Shown here piece after piece: positions 57,527 through 64,000 of a stretch of DNA of 64,000 nt. The notes under the pieces were generated by a model. That model saw only the letters and a program-made list of their open reading frames with translations, was not told the origin of the DNA and searched no databases. The stretch's first letter is position 1. The number at the start of each line of letters is the position of its first letter. Source of the stretch: JBKBII01 sp046299415 (lineage in GTDB: Bacteria; Pseudomonadota; Gammaproteobacteria; Ectothiorhodospirales; Ectothiorhodospiraceae); contig JBKBII010000001.1 of NCBI GenBank assembly GCA_046299415.1, positions 496,001 through 560,000 on the forward strand, read 5' to 3'. The position numbers and the translations under genes were made by a program.

Positions 57527-58234
57527 ATGTCGTTTCATCCGGAAGCCAAGACCGCAACGCGACGATACGCCCTACGCACACTCGCAGCTTTGCCCCTCAT
57601 GGGCCTGGCCGGTGCTGCCGAGGCACAGGTCGGTCGTCGCTACGCCTTCGATGTCGTGTTATTCCGGCACTCGAACAGCGATGCAGACAACATCCTCGAA
57701 GACAACGGACGCCCGCAGCGCCTACCCTCCAACGCGCTGCGGATTGGCGAGGGCGCAATACGTCCATCGTCACAGCACTCCGCGATTGCCGACGTCGCCC
57801 GCCGCATCGAATCATCGGGTGCCGGCCGCGCACTCGCTGAATTGTCATGGGAGCAGGTCGCCCGGACCTTTCAAGATGCGCCGTGGGTTCGCGTCGAAGC
57901 CGGACGCATCATCACCGGCACGCCACAAGCCTTCGATCGCCATGCAAACCTTGCCTCATCAGAGCCATCGGACCGGGTACCGAGTCCGCAACGTGGCGGC
58001 CTTGTCACGCTCGAAGCGACCACTGAACGGTATGAGCTCGAAGGCCGCTTACGTGTTTGGACGGGGCGCTTTCTCCACCTCGAAGTCGACCTGATCGCAC
58101 ACGGTCTGGACTCGACTCTCGAGCGAATGCGGGCCGTACGCATTCGCCGATCGCAGCGCATGGAATCGGGCAGCGGGCTTTTTTATCTCGACCACCCGGT
58201 TGTCGGCGCGGTCGCTCGTGCAACACGTCTGTAG
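57527..58234 (+). CDS. csiV: CsiV-family periplasmic protein
   Basis: 235 residues from the ATG at 57527 (MSFHPEAKTA); an ATG at 57461 overlapping the mfd stop would add 22 residues. The leader TATRRYALRTLAALPLMGLAGAAEAQ contains RRxxL before the hydrophobic stretch, so it may be a Tat rather than Sec signal. The mature part fits the CsiV family: YAFDVVLFRHS near the start, FQDAPWVRVEAGRIITGTP, YELEGRLRVWTGRFLHLEVDL, SQRMESGSGLFYLDHPVVGAVARATRL. The family is named for a Vibrio protein that helps inhibit chitin synthase-like or cell-wall targets; its role here is unknown. Placement next to mfd is conserved in Pseudomonas. Confidence 0.82.
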   Translation: MSFHPEAKTATRRYALRTLAALPLMGLAGAAEAQVGRRYAFDVVLFRHSNSDADNILEDNGRPQRLPSNALRIGEGAIRPSSQHSAIADVARRIESSGAGRALAELSWEQVARTFQDAPWVRVEAGRIITGTPQAFDRHANLASSEPSDRVPSPQRGGLVTLEATTERYELEGRLRVWTGRFLHLEVDLIAHGLDSTLERMRAVRIRRSQRMESGSGLFYLDHPVVGAVARATRL

Positions 58235-58740
58235 TTCGCGCCGAGTCCTCGGCACATTGCCAGCAAACGCGGTGCGCTCACCCCCACCGCAAAACGCCAC
58301 GACCAAACGAGGTCGGAGAAGCGCTTCACTGGGACTCCTGTTTCGTCCTCATCATGAAGCTCGATACCCAGCCTCGGCCGCGCATTTCATCGCTCAACGC
58401 ATCGATTCGGCTCGACAGCTCGTCTCGGCGGCGATCAGGGCCAGCAACAGCCGACGCGATTCGCGCACGCGCGTCTCACCGCCTCCTGCCCTGAGAGACC
58501 GGCGTGGGCCGCGTGCCGAAAGCGGACCCGATTTCGCCCACTCGCAACAGGCGACTCGACCGAGACGTCACCGAGACGATCGATTTAAGGCGAGGCCTTG
58601 TTCAACCCGAGCCGGAGCTTCGCTCGGCGGCCGCACCTGGTGCACGTCCGCGACACGAGGCAACATCCAGCAACTTCAAAGCCGCGGCGACCCCACGATC
58701 ACACGGAGCGACTCGATCGTCTGCGCCCACCGAAACAGCG
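58235..58740. other. Convergent spacer csiV / ygiQ
   Basis: 506 bases between two stops. Contains a short perfect inverted repeat GCCGAG-TC-CTCGGC shortly after csiV, without a T-run. No supported gene. Confidence 0.35.
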
Positions 58741-61299
58741 TCAGGACTTTGGCCCGCGCCTAGGCCCAAGCTTGACGCCGCGTCCAGACGTGGGTCCGGA
58801 CGTGACCTTGGGTCGCGCGAATCGGTCTCGCCCCGACCCACCGCGCTTCAACGCTGCGGGCCGATCCGGCTCTGTTGCTTGCACCACAGGTTTCTTGATA
58901 GCCAGCTCTTTCGCGGTCCTCCCCGGCGCCGTCGCAGCGGGTTGATTCGGAACCATCGGCAGACCGGTATGCTGGGTTCGTATCGGTCGAGAGGGTTGCT
59001 CTTGACCGCCTTGACGGACGGAGTGTGCGCCCCCCGGATCCCGATCGCGCCCACGCAACGCCTTGCCACCGCGTGTGACTCGTCCGCCTGCTGACCGCTT
59101 CGGTACCTGTCCGCGCCCGCACGACCGCAGACCGGTCCCCGCAGGCTGATGGCGCGGAATCAACTGATCACGCCCGTGACCGATGAGATCCGCTCGCCCC
59201 ATACGGTTGAGTGCGTCGCGCAACAGCGGCCAATTATCAGGATCGTGGTAACGCAAGAACGCCTTGTGCAATCGACGACCTCGAATCCCTCGGGCCGCCG
59301 GCACCGTCTCGCCGCCATCCCTCAAAACCCGCCGTAAGGGATTCCGACCCGTGTGCCACATCGCCGTCGCCAGCGCCATCGGACTGGGCAGAAACGCCTG
59401 AACCTGATCAGCACGAAAGCCATTTCTTTTCAGCCACAGCGCAAGATTCAACATGTCCTCGTCGGTCGTACCCGGATGAGCAGCGATGAAATACGGGATC
59501 AGATACTGTTCTTTGCCCGCCGCCTTCGAGTACTTTTCGAACATCGCCTTAAATCGGTCGTACGTACCGATCCCAGGTTTCATCATTTTTGAAAGCGGAC
59601 CGGATTCCGTATGTTCGGGCGCAATCTTCAGGTACCCACCGACGTGATGGGTCACCAGCTCCCGCACATACTCAGGCGATTCGACTGCCAGGTCGTACCG
59701 CAAACCCGATGCGATCAAAACCTTCTTTACGCCCGGAAGCGCTCGCGTCCTGCGATAAAGGCGGATCAACGGCGTGTGATCGGTATTGAGGTTCTTACAA
59801 ATTCCCGGAAACACGCACGATAAGCGCCGACAGCGACGCTCGATCTCGGGATCTTTGCACGCCAAGCGATACATGTTGGCCGTTGGTCCGCCGAGGTCAG
59901 AAATGACGCCGGTAAAACCGGCCACTCGATCACGAATGTCTGCGACCTCGCGCAACACGCTTTCTTCCGAGCGGCTTTGAATGATCCGTCCCTCGTGCTC
60001 AGTAATCGAACAAAAGGAACAGCCGCCAAAACATCCCCGCATGATGTTGACTGAAAACCGGATCATTTCCCATGCCGGAATCCGCGCATCGCCGTAACTC
60101 GGATGCGGCGCGCGGGCATACGGCAGATCGAACACCGCGTCGAGCTCGGGCGTCGTCAGCGGAATCGGCGGGGGATTCAACCAGACGTCCCAGTCACCAT
60201 GGCGCTGAACCAAGGCGCGCGCGTTGCCCGGATTGGTCTCAACGTGCAGCACGCGCGACGCATGCGCATACAACACCGGGTCCGCCCTCACCTGCTCGAA
60301 ATCCGGCAGACGGATCACCTGCCGATCGAGCGGGACCTGTCGGCGAATATCTCGGCGCAGGCGGATCACTTGTGCCGCAGGCTCAAAAACCTCTGCGGCA
60401 AAGGTACCGCTGCCATCGGTCGATGCCTGCTGGCTTTCGCAGACCGCCGCGGTTTTCATTTCGTAGGGATCTTCTCGCGACGCCAACGGCCCCGGCGTAT
60501 CGACATCCCGCGAGTCGATAACGACAAAATCCTCCGGAATTTCTTTGCGCAAAAACGCCGTACCACGAACATCCGTGATCGCACTCACCGGCTCGCCCGC
60601 AGCAAGCCGATGCATCACCTCGATCAAAGCGCGCTCGGCATTGCCAAAGAACAACAGATCGGCGCGCGAATCGAGCAGCACCGAGCGTCGAACTTTCTCC
60701 TGCCAGTAATCAAAGTGGGCGATACGTCGCAAACTCGCCTCAATCCCACCGATAAAAATGGGCACATCCTTAAAGGCTTCACGGACCCGCTGCGCGTACA
60801 CGATGACAGCACGATCCGGTCGCCGGCCCGCGACATCGCCAGGCGTGTAGGCGTCATTCGAGCGGGGCTTGCGATCAGCCGTATAGTGATTGACCAATGA
60901 ATCCATGTTGCCAGCGGTCACGCCAAAACACAGCGTCGGACGTCCGAGAACCTTGAACGGCTCGGCACTTTGCCAGTCCGGCTGCGCAATGATCCCAACC
61001 CGGAACCCCTGCGCCTCGAGCGTCCGTCCGACCACGGCCATGCCGAACGATGGATGGTCGACGTACGCGTCACCCGTGACCAGAACGACATCGCAAGCGT
61101 CCCAGCCCAGCTCGTCCATCTCCTCCCGGCTCGTCGGCAGAAAGGGCGCCGGCCCGAATTTCTTCGCCCAAAACGGTCGATAGGAAAACAGCCCTCGAAC
61201 CGGCTGCGGACCATCGATCCGAAGAGCGGCATCGCGCGGGCGAGCGGCGCTTCGCGCCGAAACTTGTGCCTGACTCGTTTTTGGAATGATTTCAGACAT
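58741..61299 (-). CDS. ygiQ: YgiQ-family radical SAM protein
   Basis: 852 residues from the ATG at 61299 (MSEIIPKTSQ), with GGAG 6 bases upstream. N-terminal YgiQ domain: RPFWAKKFGPAPFLPTSREEMDELGWDACDVVLVTGDAYVDHPSFG and FIGGIEASLRRIAHFDYW. Radical SAM core: IMRGCFGGCSFCSITEHEGR, with the CxxxCxxC cluster ligands, then DLGGPTANMYRLAC, LIASGLRYDLAV, GYLKIAPEHTE and FLPSPMALATAMWHTGRNPL. Usual length is near 740. About 150 residues at the C-terminus are a very basic, Gly/Arg/Pro/Ser-rich tail, perhaps nucleic-acid binding. The family's reaction is not established. Confidence 0.93.
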   Translation of the reverse strand: MSEIIPKTSQAQVSARSAARPRDAALRIDGPQPVRGLFSYRPFWAKKFGPAPFLPTSREEMDELGWDACDVVLVTGDAYVDHPSFGMAVVGRTLEAQGFRVGIIAQPDWQSAEPFKVLGRPTLCFGVTAGNMDSLVNHYTADRKPRSNDAYTPGDVAGRRPDRAVIVYAQRVREAFKDVPIFIGGIEASLRRIAHFDYWQEKVRRSVLLDSRADLLFFGNAERALIEVMHRLAAGEPVSAITDVRGTAFLRKEIPEDFVVIDSRDVDTPGPLASREDPYEMKTAAVCESQQASTDGSGTFAAEVFEPAAQVIRLRRDIRRQVPLDRQVIRLPDFEQVRADPVLYAHASRVLHVETNPGNARALVQRHGDWDVWLNPPPIPLTTPELDAVFDLPYARAPHPSYGDARIPAWEMIRFSVNIMRGCFGGCSFCSITEHEGRIIQSRSEESVLREVADIRDRVAGFTGVISDLGGPTANMYRLACKDPEIERRCRRLSCVFPGICKNLNTDHTPLIRLYRRTRALPGVKKVLIASGLRYDLAVESPEYVRELVTHHVGGYLKIAPEHTESGPLSKMMKPGIGTYDRFKAMFEKYSKAAGKEQYLIPYFIAAHPGTTDEDMLNLALWLKRNGFRADQVQAFLPSPMALATAMWHTGRNPLRRVLRDGGETVPAARGIRGRRLHKAFLRYHDPDNWPLLRDALNRMGRADLIGHGRDQLIPRHQPAGTGLRSCGRGQVPKRSAGGRVTRGGKALRGRDRDPGGAHSVRQGGQEQPSRPIRTQHTGLPMVPNQPAATAPGRTAKELAIKKPVVQATEPDRPAALKRGGSGRDRFARPKVTSGPTSGRGVKLGPRRGPKS

Positions 61300-61903
61300 T
61301 TCGACTCCGCTCAGCGCGTCATTAGGCCGCAGTCCATTTTCCGGTGCATCGCCTCGGTCGTGGTGAATCCACAATACGACCGTGGCCAAGCTCGACTCAC
61401 TGAGAATCGTTTCAGCTCGACGTCCCTTGAAACCACAGAATCCACGCAACGACGGTCACGAAACAACACGACGCACGCCGCTGAACCCTCAGCCGTTCGA
61501 AATCGTCAACGAGACTTCGACGAGGAACCATCGCGACGCATACGCGACTTTGATCTTGATCGAGTCCGCACTAATAGACGGCCACCTTGATCCGCGACGA
61601 CTGGGGCGATCTGACATCGCTCACACAACTGAATTCGTCCTAACAGCCCGATTACCGCACCTTAAAAAAGATCGAAGCAATCCGTGAACGATATGCAACT
61701 CCCCCCGAAGCGACCAAAACGTGCGGTGCGATCTCATAAAACTCAGAAACACCGCTTGGTCCCATGACCATCACCCAAGCCTTCGATGACGTCTTGCGAC
61801 TGTCTGCGAAGAGTCGATAGCACGTTCAGGAAAACGGCCCGACGAATTCGCTCGGGCGATGAAACCCAATGATCGAGATGTGCGATTTTCGAGTGGGAAA
61901 GGG
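61300..61903. other. Spacer upstream of ygiQ
   Basis: About 600 bases with no supported gene; the ygiQ promoter should be in its left part. ORFs present are Arg/Thr-rich frames without ribosome sites. Confidence 0.35.
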
Positions 61904-61946
61904 TTGACAAAAAAGTCTTTGACAGTATTCTCGCGTTTGTTGAATA
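61904..61946 (+). promoter_or_regulatory. Tandem strong sigma-70-type promoter, no clear gene
   Basis: TTGACA (61904-61909), sixteen bases, TATTCT (61926-61931). A second perfect TTGACA (61919-61924) has a TGAATA 16 bases further (61941-61946). This is the best housekeeping-type promoter in the window. No ORF with a ribosome site follows at a normal distance; the next supported one is the leader ORF about 680 bases on. Confidence 0.55.
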
Positions 61947-62627
61947 CTTCTAGGGACTACATTGGACACGAACCGAATTTTCTGAGGGATTGCGCCAGCT
62001 GGCGTTTCCGGCCGAATCTGATCGAGTCGCCTGTCCTAAGCGGGTGACGTCGACCCGCATTCTGTCTCCTACCGCCAGTCGAAGCCTGCCGCTCGTCCCG
62101 GTTTCACATACCCCGCGGGCCTTGCGCGCTTCCGGCACTTTCCTTCCAGAAAAAATCCAGTCAACGGGCCGCACCGCGAGAGACCATCAGCCTCTCGGTT
62201 TGCACATGCATGAGCGCGTGGCTGTTACATCGCGGCGATTGCATCGTTCAAGGCGGGCTGCGCGAGATCCCTCGCGCGTCGCGCTCGGGCGCAGGCTCAG
62301 AGGTCAATGGGTTGCGCTCGCAAGTCGCTCTCGGCACGAAGAAAGATCGACGGACGCGCATCGCAATGCGGACGGGCTGTTGAGTTGACCCGTAAACGCA
62401 CACCGTTGCGATCAAACTCACCAACCCGAACAAGACCGGCATCAACCACTCCGCCAACACAACAAACGACGAGATTGACCGACACCAAGGGCCAAAGATA
62501 ACGACACCTGATGAATCTCAATCCGTCACGCCCCGGGCAGACCGATCGCTAATGAGTCAGACCTTTAAATCGGAAAACTCTTAGAATCGTCACCGGACAA
62601 CATCTCAAACCACATAGGAGACTCGCC
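61947..62627 (+). other. Untranslated region below the tandem promoter
   Basis: 680 bases. Inverted repeats include GCGGGT/ACCCGC near 62040-62058 and GCGCGAG-ATCC-CTCGCGC at 62260-62277, neither with a T-run. It may be a long leader for the mgtE region or hold a non-coding RNA. A minus-strand ATG at 62442 (GGAG 8 bases upstream) opens a 64-codon frame with one hydrophobic segment (MPVLFGLVSLIATVCVY); I list it here only as a possibility. Confidence 0.3.
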
Positions 62628-62783
62628 ATGCCTGAAGAACCCGACCCTGAACCTGAACCTGAACCCATTTTGATTAACGACAAACGAAACAACGGGATTC
62701 TGAAATATCAGGCCTGTGTTTCGGGGTTCTGCATGATTCAAGATCATCAGAAGGCCGTCATCCTAATTGAGGATCACGGCTAG
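62628..62783 (+). CDS. 51-codon Pro/Glu-rich leader ORF upstream of mgtE
   Basis: ATG at 62628 with AGGAG 8 bases upstream, TAG at 62781-62783. The product begins MPEEPDPEPEPEP, encoded largely by CCTGAA repeats, then ILINDKRNNGILKYQ and a tail with two Cys (ACVSGFCM) ending IEDHG. It has no signal peptide and is not a family I know. The alternating Pro/acidic N-terminus resembles the MgtL leader peptide of enterobacterial mgtA (starts MEPDPTPLP), which destabilises translating ribosomes at low Mg2+. The last ten codons contain one arm of a hairpin system leading to mgtE, 125 bases downstream. A regulatory leader is more likely than a stand-alone protein, but this is inference. Confidence 0.55.
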   Translation: MPEEPDPEPEPEPILINDKRNNGILKYQACVSGFCMIQDHQKAVILIEDHG

Positions 62784-62894
62784 AGGCCTTCTTGTGTATT
62801 CGTCATGACTCAAGATCATGGCGATCAGGAGGCCCACCTCCGATCGCATGGTTTTGAAATCCAGAGCTCCCGTTAGGTTCAATCCATCCTAACG
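62749..62894 (+). promoter_or_regulatory. Candidate transcription attenuator before mgtE
   Basis: Four segments can be drawn: 1 = AGAAGGCC (62749-62756, inside the leader ORF), 2 = GGCCTTCT (62785-62792, just after its stop), 3 = AGGAGGCC (62827-62834), 4 = CCTCCGATCGC (62837-62847). Segment 2 can pair perfectly with 1, or with 3 with one G-U. The 3:4 hairpin (GCGATC, bulged A, GGAGG, CCCA loop, CCTCC, GATCGC) is 11 bp and is followed by ATGGTTTTG, a weak T-run. A further 7-bp hairpin CGTTAGG/CCTAACG (62871-62894) sits four bases before the mgtE ribosome site. Confidence 0.5.
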
Positions 62895-62908
62895 TCTGGA
62901 GAACACTC

Positions 62909-64000
62909 ATGAACGATGCCATCTTCCACCAAAATTACGAGCCCTTCCTCAGCAACGGCGATTACGCAAGCGTTGCCAAACTACTGTTTCACCCGGTCCC
63001 TGCAATCACGGCCAACCGACTCTCGACGCTCGGACCAAAAGAGCGTTTGCGGGTGTTCAAATTGCTCGCCGAACTCGATCAGCGCGTTGTCTTTATGCGC
63101 ATGGACGAGGAGGAACAGGCGCTGCTGCTCGAAGCCATGGAACCGACCGAGGCAACGACCTTCGCCAACCACCTGCCGGCCTACACCCTCTCGCGCTGTC
63201 TGCCACTTTTGCCTCGCCCCCTATCGGCGCAAATCCTCGCGGGGTTGTCGAAGGAGAAAATCGAACGTGTTCGCGCGCTGTGGAAATTCGACGACGACGC
63301 GATCGCTCGTCTGATGCGTGAGTCGCTTTATCGTATCGACGCGGAGCAGACGGTCGGCGAGGTTCTACAAACAATACGGACAGACGCGAGCATCCCTGAC
63401 GATCTAACCGAGGTTCTGCTCGTCACTCGCAACGATCAGCACCGCGGTATGGCGCGCTTGGTCAAGTTGTTGCGCGCCGACCCCAACGACGCGGTCAGTC
63501 AGTACGTCGAGCTCGAAGATTTCAAGGTCTCACCGGACACCGACAAGGTCGAGGCCGCGAGGCTGTTACAAAGAACCAACCTGCCAGTGCTGCCAGTGGT
63601 CGACGCTCATGGTCGTCTGTTGGGCATCGTTCGGGCTGATGACGCCATGGATGTGCTTGATGAAGACGCCTCGGAAGACGTCTACAAAAAAGCCGGGATT
63701 GGTGACATCACCCATGTTCGCGAGGTGGTGCGGTCGGAAAAATTGACCTCCGGCGGTATCGGCTACTCAGTCAAAGTCCGGTTGGCCTTTCTGCTCGTGA
63801 CTTTGGCCGGTGGTCTCGCCGTCGGCGGACTGATCGACACGTTTGAAGAAACGCTTGCCGCTATCGTGGCGCTGGCGATTTTCATCCCACTGATCATGGA
63901 TATGGGAGGTAACGTCGGGACCCAGTCCACAACGATCTTCGCCCGTGGTTTTGCGCTCGGACACATCCGCTTCGAGCATTTCTTTCGCCGTCACCTGATG
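62909..64000 (+). CDS. mgtE: Magnesium transporter MgtE (3' end outside window)
   Basis: ATG at 62909 with GGAG at 62898-62901; open for 364 codons to the window edge. MgtE is a Mg2+-selective channel-like importer gated by cytoplasmic Mg2+. N-terminal MgtE_N superhelix (about 15-130): LGPKERLRVFKLLAELDQRVVF, AEAMEPTEATTF-like repeats. CBS region (about 135-260): DPNDAVSQYVE, ARLLQRTNLPVLPVVDAHGRLLGIVRADDAMDVLDEDASEDVYKKAG. Then a linker and the first membrane helices: VRLAFLLVTLAGGLAVGGLID and LAIFIPLIMDMGGNVGTQSTTIFARGFALG, the family pore signature. Preceded by a leader ORF and hairpins suggesting control in cis. Confidence 0.95.
   Translation, partial: MNDAIFHQNYEPFLSNGDYASVAKLLFHPVPAITANRLSTLGPKERLRVFKLLAELDQRVVFMRMDEEEQALLLEAMEPTEATTFANHLPAYTLSRCLPLLPRPLSAQILAGLSKEKIERVRALWKFDDDAIARLMRESLYRIDAEQTVGEVLQTIRTDASIPDDLTEVLLVTRNDQHRGMARLVKLLRADPNDAVSQYVELEDFKVSPDTDKVEAARLLQRTNLPVLPVVDAHGRLLGIVRADDAMDVLDEDASEDVYKKAGIGDITHVREVVRSEKLTSGGIGYSVKVRLAFLLVTLAGGLAVGGLIDTFEETLAAIVALAIFIPLIMDMGGNVGTQSTTIFARGFALGHIRFEHFFRRHLM

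Noticed and set aside
62297..62521. 74-codon minus-strand ORF starting MRFIRCRYLW
   Set aside because: No ribosome site; overlaps a better-supported but still doubtful small frame in another register.
62805..62876. 23-codon ORF (MTQDHGDQEAH...) between the leader ORF and mgtE
   Set aside because: No ribosome site, and it overlaps the strong 3:4 hairpin; its similarity to the leader ORF end is explained by the 72-base repeat.
62628..62909. Known Mg2+ riboswitch (M-box) before mgtE
   Set aside because: I could not trace the conserved M-box elements; the structure seen is organised around an ORF instead.
1..64000. CRISPR array, insertion sequence, prophage or integron
   Set aside because: No regularly spaced repeats, transposase or integrase motifs, or phage genes were seen on either strand.

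Overview
The window looks like a chromosomal segment of a motile gammaproteobacterium. The evidence is gene order: recB-recD, a flgA/flgM/flgN - cheV-cheR-flgBCDEFGHIJKL region, dapC-dapD-arsC-like, rnhB-dnaE-accA-tilS and mfd-csiV are all gammaproteobacterial arrangements. Sigma-54 type promoters before flgA, flgB, flgE and flgI suggest an RpoN-dependent (Pseudomonas/Vibrio-like) flagellar hierarchy. I cannot name the genus. Many genes carry long hydrophilic, low-complexity insertions relative to their families, and intergenic gaps of 0.3-1.3 kb are common. No IS element, phage, tRNA, rRNA or CRISPR was found.

Layout. 1-8033 (+): recB (5' end outside the window), recD and an OmpA-domain protein. 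8184-20410 (-): flagellar hook/rod genes in three apparent transcription units, flgBCD, flgEFGH and flgI-flgJ-orf65-flgK-flgL, separated by sigma-54 promoters and one intrinsic terminator. 20742-23150 (-): cheR and cheV. 24520-28295 (+, divergent): flgA, flgM, flgN and ycgR (PilZ brake), with sigma-28-like sites before flgM and ycgR. 28469-31814: pirin, MscS channel and a PPOX-VOC fusion protein. 31911-35134 (+): dapC, dapD and an ArsC/Spx-like protein. 35466-39457 (-): a complete sia signalling module in the order siaB-siaC-siaD-siaA (kinase, phospho-partner, diguanylate cyclase, membrane phosphatase), preceded on the same strand by a lone periplasmic binding protein. 40956-50139 (-): rnhB, dnaE, accA, tilS. 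50754-58234: an N-carbamoylputrescine amidase-like enzyme, a small secreted DUF6746-like protein, mfd and csiV. 58741-61299 (-): ygiQ. 62628-64000 (+): mgtE (3' end outside the window), preceded by a 51-codon leader ORF and a set of mutually exclusive RNA hairpins.

How the parts fit. Much of the window concerns motility and the switch to sessile life: flagellar rod and hook, the FlgM anti-sigma checkpoint, chemotaxis adaptation (CheR, CheV), the c-di-GMP-responsive YcgR brake, and a Sia pathway that makes c-di-GMP. The rest is housekeeping: recombination and repair (RecBD, Mfd), replication (DnaE, RNase HII), lysine/diaminopimelate synthesis, fatty-acid initiation and tRNA lysidine synthesis.

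The observation I rate highest is at the right edge. A 51-codon ORF beginning with an alternating Pro/acidic stretch sits 125 bases before the Mg2+ transporter gene mgtE. RNA segments at and after its end can form either a terminator-like hairpin or an alternative pairing. This resembles in principle the MgtL leader-peptide control of enterobacterial mgtA, but on an unrelated transporter. It is an inference from sequence only.
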